Assembly: GCA_049800095.1 (NCBI GenBank)
Contig: JBARJD010000021.1
Span: 1 to 6,388 of the forward strand
Direction of reading: 5' to 3'
Origin: JAKIWV01 sp049800095
GTDB lineage: Archaea > Thermoplasmatota > Thermoplasmata > Lutacidiplasmatales > UBA184
Length of the DNA: 6,388 bases
Below the pieces are notes generated by a model, which had not been told where the DNA came from, did not search any database, and saw only the letters and a list, made by a program, of their open reading frames with translations. Position numbers and translations under genes: made by a program. Below, piece after piece: positions 1 to 5,929 of the stretch (positions within the stretch are counted from its first letter, which is position 1; every line of letters starts with the position of its first letter).

Positions 1-1040
1 CCATCACTGATGTCCCGGGCGTCGAGGTCGGGCACGTAACGCTCGTCCACGAGGGAGACCCGGTATCGGGGCAAGGGACCGCGCGAACCGGCGTGACGGC
101 GGTTCTTCCCCGGGGGAAGAACGCCACCCCGGCCTTCGCAGGATGGTTCTCCATGAATGGCAATGGGGAGCTTACGGGCACCGCCTGGATCGACGAGTCT
201 GGACTTTTGGACGGCCCCGTCCTCTCAACGAATACTAACAGCGTAGGCGTCGTGCGGGACGCGGTCGTTGCCTGGGCACAGAGTCACGGACTTCCGGAGA
301 CTCGATGGACCCTTCCAGTGGTCGGAGAGACCTGGGACGGCTACTTGAACGACATCACGGCCTTCCACGTTACGCGGGACCACGCATTCAGCGCCATCGA
401 CGGCGCCCGACCCGGCCCAGTCGCCGAGGGATCGGTTGGCGGCGGAACGGGAATGATCTGTTACGGATTCAAAGGGGGAATCGGGACCGCCTCTCGTCGG
501 ATCTCAGCGGATGGCGATTGGACGATCGGGGCCCTTGTCCAGGCCAACCAGGGGTCCCGCGAGGAACTGATGATGGCAGGAGTGCCGATGGGCCGCGAGT
601 TGCCTGAGGCGCTCGCCCCACCTCAGCCGTCCGGTTCGATCTTGGGGTTCATCGCCACCGATGCCCCGTTGTTGCCCCACCAGCTCAAACGATTGGCACG
701 GCGTTGTTGCCTTGGCCTCGCCCGTACTGGGTCGACGGTTCACTCGAGCTCGGGCGACCTCTTCCTCGCATTCTCCACGGCCCACGCCGCGGAGTTAGGG
801 TCACAACGCTCGGGCCGGCGTCAATTGGACTTCCTTCCCGACGATTCGCTTGACCCCATGTTCGAAGGCGTCGTGCAGTCCATTGAGGAGGCCATCTTGA
901 ATGCGCTCGTGGCCGGCCGGACGATGGTGGGCCGCCGGGGTCACATCGTCGAAGGTTTCCCAACGGCGCGACTCTCCGATATTCTTCGCCGGTATGGCCG
1001 GCTGCCCTCCCGGGGACTTCCCGTCGGCCCGTCGACCTAG
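1..1040 (+). CDS. P1 family peptidase (DmpA/BapA-like aminopeptidase, S58), 5'-partial
   Basis: N-terminal nucleophile hydrolase of the DmpA/BapA family, whose members remove N-terminal residues, often D- or beta-amino acids, from peptides and amides. The frame is open from base 3 (345 residues visible), and its first codons read ITDVPGVEVGH, the conserved family N-terminus, so the true start lies upstream, probably some 15-25 codons away; the GTG at 93 is internal. Family blocks in order are RTGVTAVLPR, the TNTNSVG region, PVVGETWDGYLND, the GGGTGM..GFKGGIGT glycine-rich stretch, then PSGSILGFIATDAPLLP. The Gly-Ser pair encoded at 633-638 matches the self-cleavage site, making that Ser (636-638) the nucleophile of the small chain. 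A Ser at 750-752 and an Asp at 756-758 lie 38 and 40 residues further on, the spacing I recall for BapA Ser288 and Glu290, here with Asp for Glu. No signal peptide can be judged because the start is missing. It ends at TAG, 53 bp before the acyl-CoA ligase. The exact substrate is unknown. Confidence 0.93.
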   Translation, partial: ITDVPGVEVGHVTLVHEGDPVSGQGTARTGVTAVLPRGKNATPAFAGWFSMNGNGELTGTAWIDESGLLDGPVLSTNTNSVGVVRDAVVAWAQSHGLPETRWTLPVVGETWDGYLNDITAFHVTRDHAFSAIDGARPGPVAEGSVGGGTGMICYGFKGGIGTASRRISADGDWTIGALVQANQGSREELMMAGVPMGRELPEALAPPQPSGSILGFIATDAPLLPHQLKRLARRCCLGLARTGSTVHSSSGDLFLAFSTAHAAELGSQRSGRRQLDFLPDDSLDPMFEGVVQSIEEAILNALVAGRTMVGRRGHIVEGFPTARLSDILRRYGRLPSRGLPVGPST

Positions 1041-1093
1041 ACGCGAGCACCCGAGACGCTCCCTACCGGTTCAAATCTGGACTGCAGAGATCG

Positions 1094-2677
1094 ATGCTCG
1101 ATACCGATGAGCACTACGACGATATCGTGCGGATGATCCGGCGCAAGGCAGCGAAAAACGACACACGAGTAGCTTTGCGTTTCCCCTCCGGGGATCTTTC
1201 GTATGCGGACATTGACCGGGAGAGTGATCGAGTGGCCGCGGGACTCCAAGCGAATGGGATCGAACGAGGTGATCGAGTCGCCTGTCTGATTGGAAATTCG
1301 CCCGAGTTTCCGATTCTGTGGTTCGGGGTCGCAAAGTCCAGGGCGGTGTTCGTGCCACTCAACACCGCACTCCACGGAGAGGTACTTCGGTATGAGCTGA
1401 CGGACAGTAACCCGAAAGCTGTCGTGGTGGACCGCGCGCTATATCCGGCATACGCGGGGGTGGCAGACTGGGGCGGCACCCCCTCGATTTGGATTGCGGA
1501 CCAGGGCGGCTCGAATTCGGAAATCCCGATCGGCTTACCTCGATTTGCCGACCTTAACGCCTCCGGTGACCGCCCTCCGATGGAGGCCCCGGATCCATGG
1601 GAGCCGGCGTCAATCCTCTATACGAGTGGAACGACGGGTCGACCGAAGGGCGTCGTCCTCCCCCATCGCCGACTCGTCAACACCCCGCGGGAGTTGGGGG
1701 TGCGTGAGAATCTTACTTCGGACTCCATACTGTTCACTGCGCTGCCTCTTTACCACTGCAATGCGCAGGAAAAGACCACGCTCGTTGCCTTGCTGAACGA
1801 TCTCACCGCCGTGTTTGAGGATCGCTTTCACGCCTCGACTTTCTGGGAAATGGCCTCCCGAGCCGGCGCGACGCATGTTTCTTTACTTACGACGATGATC
1901 ACCACCCTCTACAAGCAGCCCGCGAAGTCTAGCGATACGTCTCATCTGGTGCGGGTTGCGACCGCGTCGGGTACACCGGCGTCAATCTGGAAGGAATTCG
2001 AAGCCCGCTTTGGGCTCCAAATCATCGAGAGCTACGGGATGACGGAGTGCGGTTGCACCACGCTCATGAATCCACCACATGCCGTTCGAGTGGGGTCCGT
2101 CGGACTGCCCCTCGGGTTTGTCGAAGCACAGTTGGTCGACCCGAACGACCACCCTGTTCCCATTGGCACGCAGGGCGAGCTCGTGGTACGTCCTCGGGAG
2201 CCGTTTTCGATGTTTCTCGGGTATTTGGGCAAGCCCGAGAAGACCGTCGAATCTTGGCGCAATCTCTGGTTTCACACGGGCGATCTTTTGAGGCAGGACG
2301 CGGACGGCTACTTTTACTTCGTCGATCGAAAGGGGGACGTCATCCGACGTCGCGGGGAGAATGTCGCCCCCTACGACGTCGAAACGATTCTCAACCAGCA
2401 CCCCTCGGTGCTCGAATGCTTAGTGGTCGGAGTCCCCTCCGAACTCGGCGAAGAAGACGTGAAGGCCTTCGTCCAGGTCAGGGAGGGGTCTGCGACGAAC
2501 GCGGCGGACCTTTTCCGCTACGCTGCAGAACGGCTTCCGTTTTTCATGGTCCCACGGTACGTCGAGTTCGTCCCTGAAATCCCTAAGACAGCCAACCAAA
2601 AGGCGCAACGGTACCGCTTGAGAGGAGCACTGACCGGTCGGGAGGTGGATCGTACCCGCCTTACGAACGTGGGGTGA
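1094..2677 (+). CDS. AMP-forming acyl-CoA ligase, CaiC-like (ANL superfamily)
   Basis: Predicted cytoplasmic enzyme that activates a carboxylic acid as acyl-AMP and transfers it to CoA. The 527-aa length is normal. Core motifs are intact: the phosphate loop YTSGTTGRPKG (176-186), LPLYHCN (217-223), ESYGMTE (312-318), FHTGD (393-397) and the hinge block DRKGDVIRRRGENVAPYDVE (411-430). Near the C-terminus IPKTANQKAQRYRLR (496-510) carries the adenylation Lys503. The hinge-block wording, the HPSVLECLVVGVPSELGEEDVKAFV stretch (436-460, shown by its ends HPSV and KAFV) and FMVPRYVEFV (484-493) resemble the crotonobetaine/carnitine-CoA ligase-like branch more than fatty-acyl or acetyl-CoA synthetases, but that does not fix the substrate. 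ATG at 1094 is chosen because there is no ATG, GTG or TTG in frame in the 53-bp gap. No good Shine-Dalgarno sequence is seen. A TTCAAAT box at 1070-1076 is centred 21 bases before the ATG, rather close for a leaderless start, so read-through from the peptidase gene is likely. Confidence 0.94.
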   Translation: MLDTDEHYDDIVRMIRRKAAKNDTRVALRFPSGDLSYADIDRESDRVAAGLQANGIERGDRVACLIGNSPEFPILWFGVAKSRAVFVPLNTALHGEVLRYELTDSNPKAVVVDRALYPAYAGVADWGGTPSIWIADQGGSNSEIPIGLPRFADLNASGDRPPMEAPDPWEPASILYTSGTTGRPKGVVLPHRRLVNTPRELGVRENLTSDSILFTALPLYHCNAQEKTTLVALLNDLTAVFEDRFHASTFWEMASRAGATHVSLLTTMITTLYKQPAKSSDTSHLVRVATASGTPASIWKEFEARFGLQIIESYGMTECGCTTLMNPPHAVRVGSVGLPLGFVEAQLVDPNDHPVPIGTQGELVVRPREPFSMFLGYLGKPEKTVESWRNLWFHTGDLLRQDADGYFYFVDRKGDVIRRRGENVAPYDVETILNQHPSVLECLVVGVPSELGEEDVKAFVQVREGSATNAADLFRYAAERLPFFMVPRYVEFVPEIPKTANQKAQRYRLRGALTGREVDRTRLTNVG

Positions 2678-2726
2678 TCCCGGGCGGGCGTCCCGCACGC
2701 TTCATCGCGTGTCGAGAAAAGTCAAT

Positions 2727-2745
2727 CCCCTCGCCGTAGGAGGGG
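2727..2745. terminator. Possible hairpin in the convergent gap
   Basis: CCCCTC (2727-2732) pairs with GAGGGG (2740-2745) around a 7-base loop, in the gap between the converging ligase and tRNA genes. A second small stem, CACGC (2696-2700) with GCGTG (2707-2711), lies nearer the ligase stop. Neither is followed by a T-tract, which archaeal termination normally uses, so a terminator role is only inferred from position. Confidence 0.2.
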
Positions 2746-2779
2746 GTCAGTCGGACTCACCACGCAGAAGGGTTTCAAA

Positions 2780-2854
2780 TGGGCCCAGTCGGATTTGAAC
2801 CGACGACCTCCCGGTTATCAGCCGGGTGCTCCAGCCAACCTAAGCTATGGGCCC
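2780..2854 (-). tRNA. tRNA-Ile (anticodon GAU)
   Basis: Read on the - strand this is a complete 75-base cloverleaf. The acceptor stem GGGCCCA pairs perfectly with TGGGCCC. The D stem is GCTT with GAGC (one G-U pair) and a 10-base loop. The anticodon stem CCCGG/CCGGG encloses CTGATAA, giving anticodon GAT at the standard position. A 5-base variable loop (AGGTC) follows, then the T arm GTCGG-TTCAAAT-CCGAC and discriminator A. No intron interrupts the anticodon loop, and the bases after the discriminator are TTT, so CCA is not encoded and must be added by CCA-adding enzyme. It reads AUC directly and AUU by wobble; AUA needs another tRNA. It lies 93 bp downstream of the aldehyde dehydrogenase on the same strand and faces the ligase end-to-end. 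Confidence 0.97.
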
Positions 2855-2879
2855 CGGACCGAGCGAAGGTGGGGCGGGC

Positions 2880-2892
2880 TTGAACGTTTCGG
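2880..2892 (-). promoter_or_regulatory. Weak candidate BRE/TATA for tRNA-Ile
   Basis: On the - strand CGAAAC followed by GTTCAAG lies about 26-38 bases before the tRNA 5' end, where an archaeal TFB/TBP site is expected. The match is poor (only GTTCAA is AT-containing), but nothing better is nearby. Its position is the main support. Confidence 0.25.
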
Positions 2893-2947
2893 CGGGAAGT
2901 GCCTTCCTCGGTAGGACAGGCGCGGGCCCCGATCCTTCGAAGCTGTC

Positions 2948-4438
2948 CTATCCCGGATACGGCTCGAAGTAGTCCGCGTTGTGGGGTTCCTTCCAATCGA
3001 CGTAGACGCTCTTGAGCTGCATATAGTCCTGAACCCCCCATCGAGTGCCCTCGCCCCCGAGTCCGCTCTGCCGGAATCCGGCGTGGTACCCTTGAGGCGT
3101 CTCCGGACCGACGCGGTTCACATAGGTCTCGCCGAACCGGAGCTCGCGGATCGCCTTTTCGGCCCGCGAAACGTCGTGCGTGAACACGTAGCTCGACAGT
3201 CCATAACGGCTTTCGTTTGCTCGTCGGATCGCGTCGTCGAATTCGTCGAATGTCAGCACCGGCAGGACGGGGCCGAAGATCTCCTCGCGCGCGATGGGGT
3301 TCTCCTCCTCCACGTCCGAGAGGATCGTCGGGAGGTAGAAGGCGCCATTGGCGAGCTTGCCGTCAGCGGGGGCCGCGCCACCGACGACCAGCCGCGCTCC
3401 CTCGTCGACCGCTTTCTGCACAACGGCGGCCACGGCATCCCGCGCCGAGAATGCGTAGAGCGGACCCATATCGACCCCGGGTGAAAGGCCCGGTCCGACC
3501 CGCAGCGCTCGAACGAGTGTCTCCACCCGCCGGAGAAATCGCTCCTCTACGGACTCCTGGACATAGGCGCGCTCCACCGCGATGCAGGACTGCCCGGCGT
3601 TCCAATATCGCGCCCAGACGGTCGCGCGAGCAGCCCACTCAATGTCCGCGTCGCGGTCGATGATCACCGGTGCTTTTCCACCGAGTTCCATCAGGCACTT
3701 TACGACCCTCGGGGCCGCCAGCCGCAGCACCTCAATGCCGCTCTGCGTCGAGCCGGTGAGTGTAACGGTCGAACATCGACGATGCTGGACAAGAGCGGGG
3801 CCCATCTCACTCCCAGGGCCAACGACCACGTTCAGGACGCCGGGGGGAAGTCCGGCGGCCCGTAGGACGTCCGCGATCAGAAGAGAGGACAGAGGGGTCG
3901 CGCTCGAAGGTTTCAGCACCATCGTGTTCCCCCCGACCAGGGCGGGTGCAATCTTTCGGGTCACCGTAGCCGCCGGGAAGTTCCAGGGCGTGATCGCGAC
4001 CACGACCCCCCGCGGCAGCCAAATGAGTCGCATGGTCTCTCCGCGGGGAAGGCCCGACACCTCGTCACCGGTGAGCGTCCGTGCGAACGAGGCGTAGTAC
4101 TCGAAATTGTCGATTGCCCCGTCGACTTCGGACTGAGATTCGTAGAGAACCTTGCCCATTTCCCGCGTCAGCAACCGTGCGAGTTCGTCCTTGCGACCCC
4201 GGAGCAGGTCGGCGGCCCTCAGGAGGATCTTGGCCCGGGCGTGACTTCCGATCACCTCCCAGCCTGGCTGCGCTCGGTCGGCGGAATCCATGGCTGCCTT
4301 CGCATCATCCACTGTAGCTCGAACGGCATTGCCGACGCGGTTCCCGTCCGCGGGGTCGCGAACGTCAATCGTGGCGTGGTCTTTCGGATGGAGGAACTCG
4401 TTTTCGAAAAACAGACCCACTGTCGTTACGTCGGGCAT
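2948..4438 (-). CDS. AldA-like aldehyde dehydrogenase (lactaldehyde/glycolaldehyde/glyceraldehyde type)
   Basis: NAD(P)-dependent oxidation of an aldehyde to a carboxylate; 496 aa, cytoplasmic, normal length. Catalytic parts are all present: PWNFP with Asn153 (151-155), cofactor Lys176 in KPSSATP, the LTGST turn (227-231), general base Glu251 in ELGGKAP, nucleophile Cys285 in NAGQSC, and EEIFGP (385-390). The C-terminal stretch with GETYVNR, GYHAGF and SGLGGEG resembles E. coli AldA (lactaldehyde dehydrogenase) closely. The residue three after Lys176 is Ser179, where NAD-preferring enzymes usually have Glu, which hints at NADP+. In some archaea such enzymes oxidise glyceraldehyde in the non-phosphorylating Entner-Doudoroff route; the substrate here is inferred only. 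ATG at 4438 is preferred to an in-frame TTG at 4498, whose 20 extra residues are Arg/Lys/Pro-rich and unlike the family. GGAGG ends only 2 bases before the ATG, too close for a normal Shine-Dalgarno. By eye its third-position GC is higher than the ligase's. Confidence 0.95.
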   Translation of the reverse strand: MPDVTTVGLFFENEFLHPKDHATIDVRDPADGNRVGNAVRATVDDAKAAMDSADRAQPGWEVIGSHARAKILLRAADLLRGRKDELARLLTREMGKVLYESQSEVDGAIDNFEYYASFARTLTGDEVSGLPRGETMRLIWLPRGVVVAITPWNFPAATVTRKIAPALVGGNTMVLKPSSATPLSSLLIADVLRAAGLPPGVLNVVVGPGSEMGPALVQHRRCSTVTLTGSTQSGIEVLRLAAPRVVKCLMELGGKAPVIIDRDADIEWAARATVWARYWNAGQSCIAVERAYVQESVEERFLRRVETLVRALRVGPGLSPGVDMGPLYAFSARDAVAAVVQKAVDEGARLVVGGAAPADGKLANGAFYLPTILSDVEEENPIAREEIFGPVLPVLTFDEFDDAIRRANESRYGLSSYVFTHDVSRAEKAIRELRFGETYVNRVGPETPQGYHAGFRQSGLGGEGTRWGVQDYMQLKSVYVDWKEPHNADYFEPYPG

Positions 4439-4459
4439 GGCCTCCGGGAGTCCCCGAGC

Positions 4460-4469
4460 CCGTTTACGG
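4460..4469 (-). promoter_or_regulatory. Candidate TATA-like box for the aldehyde dehydrogenase
   Basis: On the - strand GTAAAC (4467-4462) is centred about 26 bases before the ATG at 4438, fitting a leaderless or near-leaderless transcript. It lies inside a small dyad, CCGT-TT-ACGG on the + strand. The match to the archaeal TATA consensus is weak. Confidence 0.3.
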
Positions 4470-4531
4470 CTAGTGGGCCGCACCTTTCGCGTGGGCAATC
4501 CCGGGAATCGGCCAGGGCACAGTCGCAGGCG

Positions 4532-4559
4532 TTGAACCTTAGAGCGAGGCAGGGTTCAA
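4532..4559. repeat. Inverted repeat spanning the acetyltransferase stop codon
   Basis: TTGAACC (4532-4538) and GGTTCAA (4553-4559) form a perfect 7-bp inverted repeat around 14 bases. The right arm contains the TGA stop of the acetyltransferase (4558-4556 on the - strand); the rest lies in the gap before the aldehyde dehydrogenase. As RNA it could form a small stem just after translation of the acetyltransferase ends, or as DNA serve as a binding site for a dimeric regulator. There is no T-tract after it on the - strand. Function is unproven. Confidence 0.4.
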
Positions 4560-5101
4560 TCGGAGGCCGCGGGAAGTACTATGTGAAATTCCATCAATTC
4601 GACATCGAGGAACCGGTTGAACTTGTACCCGACCTCGTGCATGACGCCCACGCTCGTGAAGCCGGCCGAAAGGTGTAGGGCACGGCTCACCGGATTGCCC
4701 TCGGTGACTCGCGCCAGCACGGTGTGGAGGCCGCACTGAACCGCTTCCGACAAGATCCTGGAGATCAACGCGCGACCCAACCCTTGGTTTCGCCAAGGAG
4801 TCGCAACGTACACTGATATCTCAGCGGTCCCGTCGTACGCCCGCCGTTCCGACCAGGGGCTGAGCGAGGCCCATCCCGCGACTTTTCCGTCGACCTCCAC
4901 GACGAGTACAGGGTGGCGCCGATCGTGGTGCTCGAGCCACGAGACTTGATCCGCGAGAGACCGCGGCTCTGTATCGAACGAGGCCGTCGTGTCACGCACT
5001 GCGTCATTGTAGATCTCCCTCATCACTTCGGCGTCGTCTCTGACCGCGTGCCGAATCTTCCGACGAGATAGACCCAACGCCGGCGGGCGGACGGGGGGCA
5101 T
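4556..5101 (-). CDS. GNAT N-acetyltransferase, phosphinothricin acetyltransferase-like
   Basis: Predicted cytoplasmic enzyme moving acetyl from acetyl-CoA to an amine. At 181 aa it is a single GNAT domain. The N-terminal block IYNDAVRDTTASFDTEP (30-46) is typical of the Pat/Bar/MnaT group. The acetyl-CoA pyrophosphate loop is RNQGLGRA (104-111) after strand ISVYV (95-99). EGNPVSRALHLSAGF (134-148) holds the conserved Asn and the LH..GF motif, and GYKFNRFLDVELME (158-171) matches the usual C-terminal block. Relatives acetylate phosphinothricin, methionine sulfoximine/sulfone or other amino-acid-like compounds; sequence alone does not choose between them. About 15 residues precede the usual family start, but ATG at 5101 is supported by a TATA-like box about 24 bases ahead. 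It is followed on the same strand by the aldehyde dehydrogenase, 117 bp from stop to start. Confidence 0.93.
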   Translation of the reverse strand: MPPVRPPALGLSRRKIRHAVRDDAEVMREIYNDAVRDTTASFDTEPRSLADQVSWLEHHDRRHPVLVVEVDGKVAGWASLSPWSERRAYDGTAEISVYVATPWRNQGLGRALISRILSEAVQCGLHTVLARVTEGNPVSRALHLSAGFTSVGVMHEVGYKFNRFLDVELMEFHIVLPAASD

Positions 5102-5120
5102 GGCCGGCGCATTCGTGCGC

Positions 5121-5131
5121 AGGTTAAATCG
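5121..5131 (-). promoter_or_regulatory. TATA-like box for the acetyltransferase (leaderless type)
   Basis: On the - strand GATTTAACC (5130-5122) is the only AT-rich block in the 60-bp gap after the upstream gene. Its TTAACC part is centred about 24 bases before the ATG at 5101, so transcription would begin at or next to the start codon. The same hexamer occurs at almost the same distance before uppS. No Shine-Dalgarno sequence is visible. Confidence 0.5.
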
Positions 5132-5161
5132 CGGTTGTCCGAGAAGTTAGGTGTCCGTAGG

Positions 5162-5836
5162 TCAATCGGCGACGTCGAGCGCGCCGGAGTTCGGATTCCA
5201 GACGAAGCCTTGCCAGGGAGCGGGCAGTTCGAAGGAATAAGCGCTGATCATCAAGGCAAGCGTTTCCCGCTCGGGCCGGAGCTCGCTCAGTCGCTGTGCG
5301 ATTTGGGCCCGCCACGTGCGCGTCGCGCCTTCGAACGTTGAAGCGCCTTCAGGTAAGGGATAATCGGGGTACATAAGAAGAACCGTTAGATCGGATCCGA
5401 GAAGTGACAATTCCACCAGATCCTGAGAGAGAATCGCGCTCGTAGCTTCGGAGACGGATCGGATCACGACCGTGGGTCTGTCCGGAACGCCGGGGAGGTA
5501 CCATTCCAACTGGGGACGACCTTCCGGATCTTGGGCCTGTACCAGCCCCATGTCTCCTGCGAGTTGTCCCAAGAAGGAGGCCATGACGCGGTTCCACTCT
5601 TTGTCGGTGTATTCGGGGTTGTCCGGGTCGCTTCGTTGCCCATATTCCATGAATTTCCCATGGCGTTCGTAGAACAGACCGAGCTCGGTCAGAGTGCTTC
5701 CAGCGGCGGCGTCGTACCGCTCGCAAAAGCGGTGGCACCAGTCCTGGGCGGTGAATCCGACGCGGTCGCGACGTTCCACTGTATCGACTCCGTCCATCCA
5801 CCACTGGGTGCTGGAATCTGCGTCGGTCGGGCTCAA
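5162..5836 (-). CDS. Unrecognised 224-aa protein
   Basis: I do not recognise this protein. It looks genuinely coding: it is rich in Trp and Tyr, has alternating helix- and strand-like segments, and lacks the Arg/Ser/Pro bias of the overlapping frames. No signal peptide or membrane segment is seen, so it is probably cytoplasmic. The N-terminal part (1-100) appears helical, with DWCHRFCERY (32-41) and YTDKEWNRVMASFLGQLA (76-93). Then come a short strand-like QLEWYLPG (109-116), the strand PTVVI (121-125), a helix around 129-146 and a hydrophobic strand LTVLLMYPDYP (150-160), followed by a helix (about 172-187) and a strand ETLALMISAY (191-200). This strand-strand-helix-strand order resembles a PD-(D/E)XK nuclease-like core without a clear E-x-K site. 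Start: TTG at 5836 is the furthest possible, because the codon before it is TAA; ATG at 5797 (residue 14) is an alternative. It ends 60 bp before the acetyltransferase start. Confidence 0.75.
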   Translation of the reverse strand: MSPTDADSSTQWWMDGVDTVERRDRVGFTAQDWCHRFCERYDAAAGSTLTELGLFYERHGKFMEYGQRSDPDNPEYTDKEWNRVMASFLGQLAGDMGLVQAQDPEGRPQLEWYLPGVPDRPTVVIRSVSEATSAILSQDLVELSLLGSDLTVLLMYPDYPLPEGASTFEGATRTWRAQIAQRLSELRPERETLALMISAYSFELPAPWQGFVWNPNSGALDVAD

Positions 5837-5838
5837 TT

Positions 5839-5853
5839 AGCTTACGGTAAGCT
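5839..5853. repeat. Perfect 7-1-7 palindrome, operator-like
   Basis: AGCTTAC-G-GTAAGCT is a perfect 15-base dyad in the divergent region, its near end 2 bases before the TTG start of the 224-aa protein gene. The size and symmetry suit a dimeric DNA-binding regulator. If the gene starts at ATG 5797 instead, the dyad would lie about 42-56 bases upstream, next to its promoter. The regulator is unknown. Confidence 0.45.
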
Positions 5854-5876
5854 CCCTCGAACGGGTATGGGGAGCT
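5850..5876. repeat. Inverted repeat overlapping the 15-base palindrome
   Basis: AGCTCCC (5850-5856) and GGGAGCT (5870-5876) are perfect complements separated by 13 bases. The left arm shares AGCT with the right arm of the palindrome at 5839-5853, so as single strands the two stems could not form together. This could be an alternative-pairing element if transcribed, or simply crowded protein-binding sites. Confidence 0.35.
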
Positions 5877-5895
5877 GCCTCCGAAAGGAGCTGCC
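5871..5895. repeat. Direct repeat of a 9-mer, 16-base period
   Basis: GGAGCTGCC occurs at 5871-5879 and again at 5887-5895. Between and overlapping them is CTCC-GAAA-GGAG (5879-5890), a 4-bp stem closed by a GNRA-type tetraloop sequence. It lies in the divergent control region; no function can be assigned. Confidence 0.35.
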
Positions 5896-5901
5896 ATCGA
5901 T

Positions 5902-5915
5902 CGACCCTTGGGTCG
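5902..5915. repeat. Perfect 6-2-6 palindrome upstream of the uppS promoter
   Basis: CGACCC-TT-GGGTCG is a perfect 14-base dyad whose centre lies about 26 bases (some 2.5 helical turns) before the centre of the uppS TATA-like box. That places it just outside the expected TFB/TBP footprint, a position compatible with an activator. It differs in sequence from the palindrome at 5839-5853, so different proteins would be expected. Confidence 0.4.
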
Positions 5916-5929
5916 GGACGGCGGCGAAC

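Noticed and set aside
93..1040. GTG at 93 as the start of the peptidase.
   Set aside because: The same frame is open to the window edge, and its first codons match the conserved family N-terminus (ITDVPGVEVGH), so the gene starts outside the window.
1065..1081. A T-arm-like hairpin before the acyl-CoA ligase (CCGG-TTCAAAT-CTGG) sharing 11 bases with the tRNA-Ile T arm; a possible tRNA remnant or attachment site.
   Set aside because: No matching acceptor, D or anticodon arm is found upstream, the fifth stem pair fails, and no integrase or second repeat is present. The shared 11-mer is the universal T-arm sequence.
685..1479. Several open frames of 90-120 codons on the - strand opposite the peptidase and the ligase.
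   Set aside because: They lie opposite well-supported conserved domains, have Arg/Ser/Pro-rich translations and no recognisable motifs.
2047..2577. A 176-codon + strand frame inside the acyl-CoA ligase.
   Set aside because: It is out of frame with the conserved A5-A8 motifs and is Arg-rich; a composition artefact.
2780..2854. The tRNA-Ile gene as an integration hotspot for a mobile element.
   Set aside because: No integrase, no duplicated tRNA 3' end and no foreign-looking cargo are present on either side within the window.
4439..4498. TTG at 4498 as the aldehyde dehydrogenase start, adding 20 residues.
   Set aside because: The extension is Arg/Lys/Pro-rich and unlike the family; ATG 4438 gives the usual N-terminus and has a TATA-like block at about -26.
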